From an uncultured Candidatus Nitrosopelagicus sp. (lineage in GTDB: Archaea > Thermoproteota > Nitrososphaeria > Nitrososphaerales > Nitrosopumilaceae): 15,815 nt of DNA. Each line of letters starts with the position of its first letter. Position 1 is the stretch's first letter. This document shows, piece after piece, positions 1 through 7,515 of this stretch. The notes under the pieces are model-generated. The model was not told where the DNA came from. It did no database searches and saw nothing but the letters and a program-made list of their open reading frames with translations. The stretch lies in assembly GCA_937896695.1 (NCBI GenBank), contig CALBOT010000068.1:1-15815 (forward strand), given 5' to 3'. A program made the position numbers and the translations under genes.

Positions 1-211
1 TGAACCACAACCTGAACCACAACCTGAACCACAACCTGAACCACAACCTGAACCAGAAGATGATGCAGATCCGTTTGAAGGAATTGAAACTGATGACATT
101 AACAACTATGCTGATATGTACGATGTTCCTCCACCTGAAACTGATAATGAAGCAAAAAAACTAGCTAATCAAATTAAAAAATGGATTCAAGATGGAAGAC
201 CAAAACCATAG
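1..211 (+). CDS. C-terminal end of an acidic, proline-rich protein (partial)
   Basis: The reading frame enters from the left edge (first full codon at base 2) and ends at TAG 209-211, so about 69 residues are visible. It begins with four perfect Glu-Pro-Gln-Pro units, continues through an acidic stretch (EDDADPFEGIETDD) and closes with a basic, probably helical tail (KLANQIKKWIQDGRPKP). The repeat looks like a flexible spacer tethering a short C-terminal helix to a domain outside the window. The family cannot be recognised from this fragment. Its stop lies 39 bases before argF, which has its own promoter in between, so the two need not form an operon. Confidence 0.8.
   Translation, partial: EPQPEPQPEPQPEPQPEPEDDADPFEGIETDDINNYADMYDVPPPETDNEAKKLANQIKKWIQDGRPKP
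2..49 (+). repeat. 12-bp tandem repeat, four perfect copies
   Basis: The unit GAACCACAACCT occurs four times without mismatch at 2-13, 14-25, 26-37 and 38-49 and probably continues left of the window. A decayed half unit (GAACCA) follows. Each unit encodes Glu-Pro-Gln-Pro, so copy-number changes preserve the reading frame. Confidence 0.9.
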
Positions 212-218
212 TTTACAA

Positions 219-228
219 AACTATAAGA
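219..228 (+). promoter_or_regulatory. TATA box of argF
   Basis: The AT-rich element AACTATAAGA is centred about 27 bases before the argF ATG. This is the usual archaeal TATA-to-start distance for a leaderless mRNA, and no Shine-Dalgarno sequence precedes the ATG. Confidence 0.5.
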
Positions 229-250
229 AACATATTTTATTCTGTAATCT

Positions 251-1171
251 ATGACTAAAAAAGCACATAATATTGATTTACTTACATTAGATGAATTGGA
301 ATCCAAAGAAATCAATAACATAATTGATCTTGCAATAGATTTGAAAAAACAACAAAAAAAAGGAAAAGAAAAACCACTTTTACAAAATAAAACTTTAGCA
401 ATGATCTTTGAAAAACCTTCTACTCGTACTCGTGTAAGTTTTGAAACAGGAATGTTTCAACTTGGAGGTCACGCACTTACTCTTTCTCCAAATGATCTTC
501 AGTTATCTCGTGGTGAATCTATTGCAGATACTGCAAAAACACTTTCTCGTTATGTTAATGTGATTATGGCTCGTGTTTATGATCATAAACTATTGGAAAA
601 TCTTGCTAGAAACTCTTCTGTTCCCGTAATTAATGGATTGTCTGATTCATACCATCCATGTCAAATTCTTGCTGATTTCATGACAATAAAAGAGCATAAA
701 AAAAATCTAAAGAAAATAAAAATTGCTTGGATAGGTGATGGAAACAATGTTTGTAACTCTTTGATATTGGGCTGTGCAAAATTAAAGATACAACTATCTG
801 TTGCAATTCCTGATGGTTATGAACCTGAATTTGAAATTGTAAAAATCGGTAAAGATACAGGTGTTTTAGAAATTTCTGATAATCCTGAAGTAGCAGTAAA
901 AGATGCGGATGTTGTTATGACTGATACATTTGTTTCAATTCATAATACTAACTCTGATCGCGTCAAAAAATTTCTTCCAAAATTCCAAGTTAACCAATCT
1001 TTAATGAATAAAGCCAAAAAAGATGCTATCTTCATGCATTGCCTACCTGCAAAACGTGATCAAGAAGTAACTTCTGATGTAATTGATGGCTCCCAATCTG
1101 TTATTTGGGATGAAGCTGAAAATCGATTGCATGTCCAAAAAGCATTATTAGTTCACCTTCTAGGCGTCTAA
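251..1171 (+). CDS. argF: Ornithine carbamoyltransferase
   Basis: This cytoplasmic enzyme transfers the carbamoyl group of carbamoyl phosphate to ornithine, giving citrulline for arginine synthesis. Its 306 residues match the family length. The carbamoyl-phosphate motif STRTR is at residues 57-61, the HPCQ motif at 135-138, the nucleotide-fold signature GDGNNV at 162-167, and the ornithine-side HCLP motif at 263-266. The ornithine-binding D-x-x-x-S-M-G loop reads D225-TFV-S229-I-H here: the Asp and Ser are kept, but the Met-Gly is replaced. The DxxxS argues for ornithine over aspartate as substrate; putrescine or N-acyl-ornithine variants cannot be fully excluded. It starts from a leaderless promoter and sits, unusually, just upstream of ribosomal protein genes. 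Confidence 0.93.
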   Translation: MTKKAHNIDLLTLDELESKEINNIIDLAIDLKKQQKKGKEKPLLQNKTLAMIFEKPSTRTRVSFETGMFQLGGHALTLSPNDLQLSRGESIADTAKTLSRYVNVIMARVYDHKLLENLARNSSVPVINGLSDSYHPCQILADFMTIKEHKKNLKKIKIAWIGDGNNVCNSLILGCAKLKIQLSVAIPDGYEPEFEIVKIGKDTGVLEISDNPEVAVKDADVVMTDTFVSIHNTNSDRVKKFLPKFQVNQSLMNKAKKDAIFMHCLPAKRDQEVTSDVIDGSQSVIWDEAENRLHVQKALLVHLLGV

Positions 1172-1173
1172 GG

Positions 1174-1182
1174 TTTATAATA
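1174..1182 (+). promoter_or_regulatory. TATA box of the uL18-to-Cbf5 gene run
   Basis: TTTATAATA lies directly after the argF stop and is centred 30 bases before the uL18 ATG, which has no clear Shine-Dalgarno sequence. This implies that the ribosomal run from uL18 onward has its own near-leaderless transcript rather than continuing from upstream spc genes. Confidence 0.55.
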
Positions 1183-1207
1183 CCAATCTCAAGTTTTTCC
1201 ACTATAG

Positions 1208-1693
1208 ATGGCATATTCAAAGATATTACAAAGAATCCGTAGTGAGAAAACTAACTACCGGAAACGAAAAATCATGCTTATGGGAAAACGTGATTTCATT
1301 ACAGTTAATGTTACAAATGAAAATACTCAAGTTCAAATTGTTAAACCTGAAATTGCTGGAGACAAAGTTCTAGCATCTGCTCATTCTAGATTCCTTCTAA
1401 AAGATGGTTGGAAAGGTTCTAGAAAAAACATCCCTGCGTCATATCTGACTGGATACATGGCTGGAAAAAAAGCACTATCTAAAGGAGTCACTGATGCAAT
1501 CTTGTATAGTGGTACTAGAAGATATACGGACAGAATGGCTGCAGCATTAAAAGGTGTAATTGATGCAGGTGTAAAGGTTCCAGCTGATGAAGAATCATTT
1601 CCAGCTGATGAAAGAATTAGTGGTGAACATCTTAAAGTTAAAAATGACATTGCAAGTGTAAAATCAAAAATTGATAGTGAGGTAAAAGCATAA
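1208..1693 (+). CDS. rpl18: Large-subunit ribosomal protein uL18 (archaeal L18)
   Basis: This 161-residue protein binds 5S rRNA and helps place the central protuberance on the 50S subunit. The archaeal/eukaryotic L18/L5 signature is seen in the basic N-terminus (RIRSEKTNYRKRK), the segment LASAHSRFLLKDGWKGSRKN, and GYMAGKKALSKGVTDAILYSG in the middle. The order uL18-uS5-uL30-uL15-SecY confirms the call. The ATG follows a TATA box and no Shine-Dalgarno sequence, as expected for the first gene of a leaderless transcript. The stop overlaps the uS5 start (TAATG). Confidence 0.95.
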   Translation: MAYSKILQRIRSEKTNYRKRKIMLMGKRDFITVNVTNENTQVQIVKPEIAGDKVLASAHSRFLLKDGWKGSRKNIPASYLTGYMAGKKALSKGVTDAILYSGTRRYTDRMAAALKGVIDAGVKVPADEESFPADERISGEHLKVKNDIASVKSKIDSEVKA

Positions 1694-2388
1694 TGAGTCA
1701 AACTGCACCACAACGTCAACAAGGTAGATCTGGAGGTCCTGGTGGTAGAGGTGGTCGTCAAGGTGACAGACCAAGAAGACCAAGACGTGAACCTGTTGTT
1801 GAAGTTTGGGAACCAAAAACAATTTTAGGAAAAAAAGTTGCATCTGGTGAAATCTCTACCATGGAAGAAATTTATGAAAAAGGTTTACGTATTCAAGAAG
1901 CAGGAATTATTAAAAAATTATTACCTGATTTAAAAACTGAAGTTATTGATGTTGGTTTAATACAAAAGATGACTCCTAATGGACAATCAACAAGATTTAA
2001 AGCTCTAGTTGCAGCAGGAAATGAAAATGGTTGGCTTGGAATTGGTCTTGGAAAATCAAAACAAATGAGAATTGCAATTGAAAAAGCAAACAATGCCGCA
2101 TTTCTAAACGTTAGTCCAGTTAAACTCGGATGTGGAAGTTGGGAATGTAGATGTGATCAAAAACATTCTGTACCATTTACTGTTAAAGGAAAAGGCGGAA
2201 GTGTAACAATTGAAATTTTACCTGGTCCTAGAGGTTTAGGACTTGTAGCTGGTGGAAAAATTCGTAATTTATTAAAATTAGCTGGTGTTAAAGATGCATG
2301 GACTCATACAAATGGTTCTACTGCAACAATGAATTCAACATCAAAAGCATTACTTGAATGTCTAAGACAGACATGGAGTCAAGGGTGA
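1693..2388 (+). CDS. rps5: Small-subunit ribosomal protein uS5
   Basis: This 30S protein at the mRNA entry and decoding region supports translational accuracy. The 231-residue protein has the S5 core with GIGLGKSKQMRIAIEKA near residues 116-132, and the C-terminal S5 domain with GPRGLGLVAGG. The archaeal Cys-rich loop CGSWECRCD is at residues 147-155. The first ~33 residues form an Arg/Gly/Pro-rich extension beyond the usual core (RSGGPGGRGGRQGDRPRRPR), probably disordered and RNA-contacting. The ATG overlaps the uL18 stop, and GAGGT at 1679-1683 is a good Shine-Dalgarno match nine bases upstream, so translation is coupled. Confidence 0.95.
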   Translation: MSQTAPQRQQGRSGGPGGRGGRQGDRPRRPRREPVVEVWEPKTILGKKVASGEISTMEEIYEKGLRIQEAGIIKKLLPDLKTEVIDVGLIQKMTPNGQSTRFKALVAAGNENGWLGIGLGKSKQMRIAIEKANNAAFLNVSPVKLGCGSWECRCDQKHSVPFTVKGKGGSVTIEILPGPRGLGLVAGGKIRNLLKLAGVKDAWTHTNGSTATMNSTSKALLECLRQTWSQG

Positions 2389-2389
2389 T
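2383..2389 (+). promoter_or_regulatory. Shine-Dalgarno site deciding the uL30 start
   Basis: GGGTGAT matches the anti-Shine-Dalgarno complement (GGAGGTGAT) and lies seven bases before ATG 2397. It contains the uS5 stop codon. It favours ATG 2397 over the upstream in-frame ATG at 2358, which would add 13 residues inside uS5. Confidence 0.7.
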
Positions 2390-2396
2390 TGTTAAT

Positions 2397-2864
2397 ATGT
2401 CAAAAGCATATCTTGTTGTAAGAATTAGTGGAACTGCTGATGTACCTTATTGGGCTACAACCACAATGAATCTATTAAAATTAGAAAAAAAACATCGTGC
2501 CGTAATTATTCCTGAAATAGATAACACTATTGGAATGTTAAGAAAAGTTCAACATTATGTTGCTTGGCAAGAATTAGATGTTGAAACTGCAAAAGAACTT
2601 TTAGATAAAAAAGCACGAAAATCTGGATATAAGAAAATCACTCCTGAAGATATTACTGCATTAGGATACAAATCTGTAGATGAATTGGCTGCTGCTTTGG
2701 CAGAAGGCAAAACTTCTCTCACTAAACTAAAACCTCTGAAACCTTGGTTCGCATTGAATCCTCCTAGACATGGTTTCAAAAGAAGCTGCAAACGACTTTA
2801 TGGTCAAAAAGGTGTTTTGGGACATAATAAAGAACTTTTAGTTATTGTAAAGAGGATGATGTAA
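2397..2864 (+). CDS. rpl30: Large-subunit ribosomal protein uL30
   Basis: This is the archaeal-length form of uL30 (155 residues from ATG 2397; bacterial L30 is about 60). It is a 50S protein of the L30/L7 family. The N-terminal ferredoxin-like fold begins AYLVVRISGTADVPYW and is followed by TMNLLKLEKKHRAVIIPE. The C-terminus carries LNPPRHGFKRSCKRLYGQKG, typical of archaeal and eukaryotic homologues. The reading frame stays open upstream to 2358 inside uS5, but the Shine-Dalgarno site before 2397 and the family N-terminus favour the shorter form. The uL15 ATG follows the stop after one base. Confidence 0.93.
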   Translation: MSKAYLVVRISGTADVPYWATTTMNLLKLEKKHRAVIIPEIDNTIGMLRKVQHYVAWQELDVETAKELLDKKARKSGYKKITPEDITALGYKSVDELAAALAEGKTSLTKLKPLKPWFALNPPRHGFKRSCKRLYGQKGVLGHNKELLVIVKRMM

Positions 2865-2865
2865 A

Positions 2866-3345
2866 ATGGCAACAAGATTAAGAAAAACTAGAAAACTTAG
2901 AGGTGGAAGACACATGGGATGGGGTCAAGTTGCACAACACAGATCATTTGGTCATAAAGGTGGATTAGGACGTTCTGGACATCTCAAACACTTAGCAAGT
3001 ACTGTAATTAAAGAAGACCAAGATCATTTTGGTCATGAAGGTACTCATTCACCACATCCAAGTATTACTAAAGTATGGATAAATGTTAGAGATTTGAATG
3101 ATCTATTCTCTAAATCTGGCAAATCTGAAAATTCTAAAAATATTTTAGATTTACAATCACTTAAAATTGAAAAATTACTTGGAGGAGGACAAACTAACAC
3201 TGCATATACAATAAAAGTAAAAAACGCAACACCTTCTGCAATTGAAAAAATAAAACAAGCAGGTGGTGAAGTAATTCTTCCTATTCAAAAAACTGAAGAA
3301 AAAACACCAGCAAAAACTGAAAATGTAGAAAACAACGATGGCTGA
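2866..3345 (+). CDS. rpl15: Large-subunit ribosomal protein uL15
   Basis: This 50S assembly protein, 159 residues, has the family's basic glycine-rich N-terminus (TRKLRGGRHMGWGQVAQH, then HKGGLGRSGHLKH). The core continues through VWINVRDLNDLF and LLGGGQTNTAYTIKVKNA. The last ~18 residues are a Lys/Glu/Asn-rich tail (KTEEKTPAKTENVENNDG) that is probably disordered. GAGGATGAT at 2852-2860 is a strong Shine-Dalgarno match six to eight bases before the ATG. The end overlaps the secY start by eight bases, indicating coupled translation. Confidence 0.94.
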   Translation: MATRLRKTRKLRGGRHMGWGQVAQHRSFGHKGGLGRSGHLKHLASTVIKEDQDHFGHEGTHSPHPSITKVWINVRDLNDLFSKSGKSENSKNILDLQSLKIEKLLGGGQTNTAYTIKVKNATPSAIEKIKQAGGEVILPIQKTEEKTPAKTENVENNDG

Positions 3346-4768
3346 AGGAACACTAACTGAAACCATACGAAAAATTGTAGCCAAGGCTGAACCTTACATT
3401 CCGCAGGTTCCAAAACCAAAAAAGAAAATTCCTTTACAGCAGAAAATCCTATGGACCTCTGGCTGTTTAGTCATCTATCTTGTAATGGCTCAAACTCCTT
3501 TGTTTGGGGCAACTGCACCTGAATTTGACTTCTTAGCATTTGCAAGAGTTATTTTTGCATCTGCTCAGGGTTCGCTTGTTGAACTAGGAATTGGACCAAT
3601 TGTAACTGGTGGTTTGTTAATGCAATTACTTCGTGGTTCTGATATTTTGAAGTTTGATTTCAAAAATCCTGCAGAACGTGGTGTATTCCAAACTGCTACA
3701 AAACTTGTAACCTACATTGTAATTGTAGCTGAATCAATTGTATATGCTATTGCTGTTTATGGGCCCGGAATTACTGAGCCGTCGGTGCTGTACATACTGA
3801 TAGGGCAGTTAATGGGTGCATCTGTAATTGTAATGTTCCTAGATGAAACCATTCAAAAAGGATGGGGTTTGGGTAGTGGAATTAGTATATTCATTATGGC
3901 AGGAGTTGCTCAACAAATTCTTTGGAGTTTGTTTAGTCCAATGCCTGCTGGTGATGGTGGAGCAGTTGGTGTATTTCCATTCATTGGTCAAATGGCGGCA
4001 TATGGTGATGTGGCTGATGCGTTGTTTAGGTCTAATCAACTACCGAGCCTATTTGGTTTGTTCTTAACTGCAGGAATTTTAGCAATACTAGTTTACACTC
4101 AGGGAATGAAGGTAGAAATTCCAATTGTTTCTACAAAGTATAGAGGTTTTGCAGCAACTTATCCAATCAAGATGATGTATGTTTCAAACATTCCTGTAAT
4201 TTTGGCTTCTGCGTTAACAGCAAACGCTGTATTTATTGGACAAATGTTTTGGTCGCAATTTAATCCACGTAACAATAATGTATTTTTGAATATTCTAGGA
4301 CAATTCGATCCGACAGCACCTTCGTCACCTACTGGTGGAATTGTTTACTTCATTACACCTCCAAGAGGTTTGGATATAGCAGCACAGGATCCTCTTCGTG
4401 CTGTTGGATATGTAATATTCATGATTGCAATTGTAATTGTTTTTGGAAGATTATGGGTAGAACTTGGTGGACTCTCTCCGAAGAAAGCAGCACAAAATCT
4501 TTTGGATGCAGATGTTCAAGTACCTGGATTTAGACGTTCAAACAAACCAATTGAAACATTACTTAACAGATACATTCCATCAGTCACAATAATTGGTTCT
4601 GCAATTCTTGGATTAATTGCAGGTGTTTCAGATGTATTAGGAGTATTTGGTACCGGAATTGGAATCTTACTATCTGTAGATATTCTAATTAATTACTATA
4701 ACCAATTAGTAAAAGAACAGGTGGAAGTTGTTATGCCACGGTTAGGTGCTTTACTTGGTAGAACGTAA
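3338..4768 (+). CDS. secY: Preprotein translocase subunit SecY (Sec61 alpha type)
   Basis: SecY is the channel subunit of the plasma-membrane Sec translocon, which exports unfolded proteins and inserts membrane proteins. The 476-residue protein has about ten hydrophobic segments between residues 40 and 465. The archaeal/eukaryotic signature around residues 91-121 (GGLLMQLLRGSDILKFD, then NPAERGVFQ) marks transmembrane segment 2 and the following cytosolic loop. The basic ribosome-contacting loop before segment 7 reads KVEIPIVSTKYRGFAATYPIK. Gene order directly after uL15 is the conserved archaeal arrangement. Residues 141-160 use unusually GC-rich codons (see findings). The partner subunits SecE and Sec beta are not in this window. 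Confidence 0.97.
   Translation: MAEGTLTETIRKIVAKAEPYIPQVPKPKKKIPLQQKILWTSGCLVIYLVMAQTPLFGATAPEFDFLAFARVIFASAQGSLVELGIGPIVTGGLLMQLLRGSDILKFDFKNPAERGVFQTATKLVTYIVIVAESIVYAIAVYGPGITEPSVLYILIGQLMGASVIVMFLDETIQKGWGLGSGISIFIMAGVAQQILWSLFSPMPAGDGGAVGVFPFIGQMAAYGDVADALFRSNQLPSLFGLFLTAGILAILVYTQGMKVEIPIVSTKYRGFAATYPIKMMYVSNIPVILASALTANAVFIGQMFWSQFNPRNNNVFLNILGQFDPTAPSSPTGGIVYFITPPRGLDIAAQDPLRAVGYVIFMIAIVIVFGRLWVELGGLSPKKAAQNLLDADVQVPGFRRSNKPIETLLNRYIPSVTIIGSAILGLIAGVSDVLGVFGTGIGILLSVDILINYYNQLVKEQVEVVMPRLGALLGRT
4744..4748 (+). promoter_or_regulatory. Shine-Dalgarno site suggesting a TTG start for adkA
   Basis: AGGTG matches the Shine-Dalgarno consensus and lies six bases before TTG 4755. The in-frame GTG at 4746 overlaps this site and so cannot be served by it. 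Confidence 0.5.
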
Positions 4769-5339
4769 AAAAGTTGTAATAGTTGGAATCCCTGGAGTTG
4801 GAAAAACTTCTCTAGTAGAGCGTATTGTTGAAATATTAAAAGCTGACAAACACAAAGCATGTGTTCATAGCTATGGAACAATGATGATGGAGCAGGCAAC
4901 CGATAATGGTCTTTCTGATAGAGATTCATTAAGAAGATTACCTGTCTCAGAACAAAAAGCATTACAGAAAAAGGCTGCATCAAAAATTTCTGAATTGACT
5001 GATGATGTAATTTTCATTGATACTCATGCATTCATTTCAACCAAAGAAGGATTTTATCCAGGTTTACCAAATCATGTCATTGAAATTCTTGAACCAACAC
5101 ATTTCATAGCAATCTCTGCACGTCCAGAAGAAATCTATAATCGTCGAATGAAGGATGATTCTAGAAATCGTGATAAAATTTCAATCGAAGCAATAAAAAA
5201 GGAACTTGCAGTTCAAGATGCTATGTTATCAAGTTGTTCAGTTTTATCTGGATCTCCAATGAAAGTCATATTGAATAATGAAGGAAAGATCGATAAAGCA
5301 GCACAAAATGTAATAGATGCTATAGGTGTTGGTGCTTAA
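4755..5339 (+). CDS. adkA: Archaeal-type adenylate kinase
   Basis: This enzyme interconverts ATP plus AMP with two ADP. It is the archaeal AdkA form, structurally distinct from bacterial Adk. The Walker A loop GIPGVGKTS is at residues 11-19 of the 194-residue product. The sequence SDRDSLRRLPVSEQ follows, a segment typical of AdkA, and an arginine-rich region (RPEEIYNRRMKDDSRNRDK) is the likely phosphate-binding lid. TTG 4755 is preferred because of the Shine-Dalgarno spacing and because AdkA proteins begin just before the first beta strand; GTG 4746 would give 197 residues. The start lies inside secY (14-base overlap) and the stop overlaps the next start as TAATG. Confidence 0.92.
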   Translation: MVERKKVVIVGIPGVGKTSLVERIVEILKADKHKACVHSYGTMMMEQATDNGLSDRDSLRRLPVSEQKALQKKAASKISELTDDVIFIDTHAFISTKEGFYPGLPNHVIEILEPTHFIAISARPEEIYNRRMKDDSRNRDKISIEAIKKELAVQDAMLSSCSVLSGSPMKVILNNEGKIDKAAQNVIDAIGVGA

Positions 5340-5959
5340 TGGAATTCAATTTTATTTTAAACTTCATTGATGTAGTATTTCTTCAGATGGATTTCTTTGG
5401 AATGAGAGAAGGTCCATTGGGCAGTGATGATCCTATAATAAAAGGTGTAATTTTATCAATGTTGGCAGTTGCAGCATTTGGTATTGCATTAAATCTGATT
5501 AATGCATCAATTAGAAAAAAAATGGTTGATCAAGTCAAACAGAGAAGAATTACCAAAGAAGTTAGAGCTTGGCAAAAAGAGAGAATGGCTGCATTTAGAT
5601 CAAAAGATCAAGCAAGAATTGCTAATGCAAATAAAAAATCTGCTTACATGAATAAAATGAACATGGAAATGATGCAGATGAATATCAGACCTATGATGAT
5701 TACAATTATCCCTTTGATGTTAATATTTTATTTTGTCCTTCCACAATTATTCTCATACACTGTTGCATTATCTCCAATTCCACTAAATGTTATTCCAGGT
5801 GATTGGTTTGAACTAACATGTACTGCTATCAAAGTTGAAGAAGGTGCATATTGTCAAGATGAGAATGCATTGTACTTGTGGGCTTGGTATTTCCTAGCAT
5901 CAATTGCATTTAGTGGACTCATCATGAAACTAACTAAAACACAAATGGATTTAGGATAA
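5339..5959 (+). CDS. EMC3/YidC-like membrane insertase (DUF106 family)
   Basis: This is a membrane protein of the Oxa1/YidC/EMC3/Get1 superfamily, proposed to help insert membrane proteins beside or together with SecY. The pattern in 206 residues fits the archaeal DUF106 proteins (as in Methanocaldococcus jannaschii Mj0480): a first membrane segment near 34-53, a long charged coiled coil from about 54 to 114, a second membrane segment near 118-138 (ITIIPLMLIFYFVLPQ), and a third near 179-198. The coiled coil is Met-rich toward its end (MNKMNMEMMQMN), which suits contact with nascent hydrophobic chains. Placement between secY-adkA and cmk is the conserved archaeal order. The start overlaps the adkA stop. 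Confidence 0.88.
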   Translation: MEFNFILNFIDVVFLQMDFFGMREGPLGSDDPIIKGVILSMLAVAAFGIALNLINASIRKKMVDQVKQRRITKEVRAWQKERMAAFRSKDQARIANANKKSAYMNKMNMEMMQMNIRPMMITIIPLMLIFYFVLPQLFSYTVALSPIPLNVIPGDWFELTCTAIKVEEGAYCQDENALYLWAWYFLASIAFSGLIMKLTKTQMDLG

Positions 5960-6520
5960 TTGTCAAAATCCATCGTGGTGTCTGGTCCTCCTGCTATAGG
6001 AAAGACAACTGTAGCAAAGGGACTTGCAAAAGAATTCAATCTAAATTATCTTAGCGGTGGAGATATTTTGAAAGAACTTGCAAGTGAACAAGGATTTTCT
6101 TCAAGTGGTGATGATTGGTGGGATACTGAAGATGGAATGAAATTTCTTAATCAAAGAAAAGAAAATTCAGAATTTGATAAAAAAGTGGATGAAAAACTAA
6201 TTGAATTATTTGAAAAAGGTAATGTTGTTATCACTAGTTACACCCTTCCTTGGTTAATTGACACTGGAATAAAATTATGGTTAAATGGAACTGTAGAAAA
6301 TAGTGCAAAAAGAATGCAAAATCGTGATAATATGGATGCATCTTCTGCATTGGACGTTGTCAACAAAAGATTTAATGAAAATAAATTAATCTACAAAAAC
6401 CTCTATAATTTTGAATTTGGAGATGACCTCTCAGTTTTTGACAAAATCATTGAAACTGATGGGATAAATGCAGTACAAGTATTAGAAATTGCTAAAACAA
6501 CTGTGAGAGAATTATTTTGA
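5960..6520 (+). CDS. cmk: Cytidylate kinase (archaeal type)
   Basis: It phosphorylates CMP and dCMP to the diphosphates in pyrimidine salvage and nucleotide supply. The N-terminus carries a Walker A loop, GPPAIGKTT at residues 9-17. GDILKELASEQGF follows where the CMP-binding region begins. The middle has VVITSYTLPWLIDTGIKLWL and the arginine-containing NSAKRMQNRDNM lid, as in short archaeal Cmk. The length of 186 residues fits that family. It starts with TTG immediately after the preceding stop, and GGAT at 5954-5957 is a weak ribosome site. Its last four bases overlap the Cbf5 start (TTGA). Confidence 0.9.
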   Translation: MSKSIVVSGPPAIGKTTVAKGLAKEFNLNYLSGGDILKELASEQGFSSSGDDWWDTEDGMKFLNQRKENSEFDKKVDEKLIELFEKGNVVITSYTLPWLIDTGIKLWLNGTVENSAKRMQNRDNMDASSALDVVNKRFNENKLIYKNLYNFEFGDDLSVFDKIIETDGINAVQVLEIAKTTVRELF

Positions 6521-7512
6521 CCCTAAAACAACTCGAAAATCTTGTAAAAATAGATGATGATGTGACAAATCCTGAAAATGGAACATATTATGACAAACGA
6601 ACAATTGAACAGCTACTTGAATATGGTTTAATTCTAATTGATAAGCCTCCGGGACCCACAAGTCATGAAGTTGTTGCATGGGCAAAAAGAATTTTAGAGA
6701 TACCTAAAGCAGGTCATAGTGGAACCCTTGATCCACAAGTTTCGGGCGTTTTACCTCTTGGTTTAGGAGAAGGAACAAAAGCTCTTGGTGTGTTATTGAT
6801 GGGTCCAAAAGAATATCATGCATTAGGTCGATTACATTCATTACCATCTAAAGAAAAACTAGAGCAAATTCTTGAGTTATTTCGTGGTGAAATTTTCCAA
6901 AAACCTCCACAACGTTCTGCTGTTGTAAGACAAACTAGGAGTAGAACTATCTATGAACTAGAACTTTTAGAACAAAAGGAACGTCTAGTTTTATTGAGAA
7001 TTTTATGTGAAGCAGGAACCTATATTCGAAAATTGTATTATGATATGGGTGAACTACTTGGACCTGGTGGCTCTATGATAGAATTACGTCGTTCACGTGT
7101 TCATCAATTTAATGAAAATAATCTTGTCACTATGCATGAATTAGCTGATGCGTATGCAACATGGAACGAAAACAATGATGATTCAAAACTTTTGAAAATC
7201 ATTCATCCTGTTGAAGAAACTCTAAGTGAAATAAAATCTGTTGTTATTCGTGATTCTGCAATAGATTCTATGTGTCATGGTGCACAATTAGCCATACCTG
7301 GAGTTTTACAAATATCTCCATATCTTGAAAAAGGTGATCTAGTTGGAATTTATTCTCAAAAAGGTGAGATTGTTGCATTAGCAGAATCATTATTGTCTGA
7401 AAATGAAATTAAAGAGCAAACAAAGGGATATGCATTTCAAACCAAAAGAATAATCATGAAACCAAATACCTATCCAAAGAATTGGCGTACAAACACACCT
7501 CAAAAAGAATAG
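6517..7512 (+). CDS. cbf5: tRNA/rRNA pseudouridine synthase, Cbf5/TruB family
   Basis: Archaeal Cbf5 converts uridine to pseudouridine, guided in H/ACA ribonucleoproteins (with Nop10, Gar1, L7Ae) or alone at tRNA U55. The catalytic motif GHSGTLDPQVSGVLPL holds the aspartate at D72. EYGLILIDKPPGPTSHEVV at about 35-53 is the TruB family's first motif, and LCEAGTYIRKL is the third. A C-terminal PUA domain spans about 245-320 and ends near the Cbf5-like TYPKNW. The 331-residue length fits archaeal Cbf5. Translation starts at TTG overlapping the cmk stop. The L14e and L34e genes that some archaea carry between cmk and cbf5 are absent at this place. Confidence 0.93.
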   Translation: MTLKQLENLVKIDDDVTNPENGTYYDKRTIEQLLEYGLILIDKPPGPTSHEVVAWAKRILEIPKAGHSGTLDPQVSGVLPLGLGEGTKALGVLLMGPKEYHALGRLHSLPSKEKLEQILELFRGEIFQKPPQRSAVVRQTRSRTIYELELLEQKERLVLLRILCEAGTYIRKLYYDMGELLGPGGSMIELRRSRVHQFNENNLVTMHELADAYATWNENNDDSKLLKIIHPVEETLSEIKSVVIRDSAIDSMCHGAQLAIPGVLQISPYLEKGDLVGIYSQKGEIVALAESLLSENEIKEQTKGYAFQTKRIIMKPNTYPKNWRTNTPQKE

Positions 7513-7515
7513 AAA

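Noticed and set aside
1381..1761. 126-codon open frame on the minus strand opposite uL18 and uS5
   Set aside because: It is Ser/Thr-rich and lies antisense to two unmistakable ribosomal protein genes; a codon-structure shadow.
3843..4067. Open frames on both strands inside secY
   Set aside because: Both are short, without motifs, and fully inside the strongly conserved secY gene.
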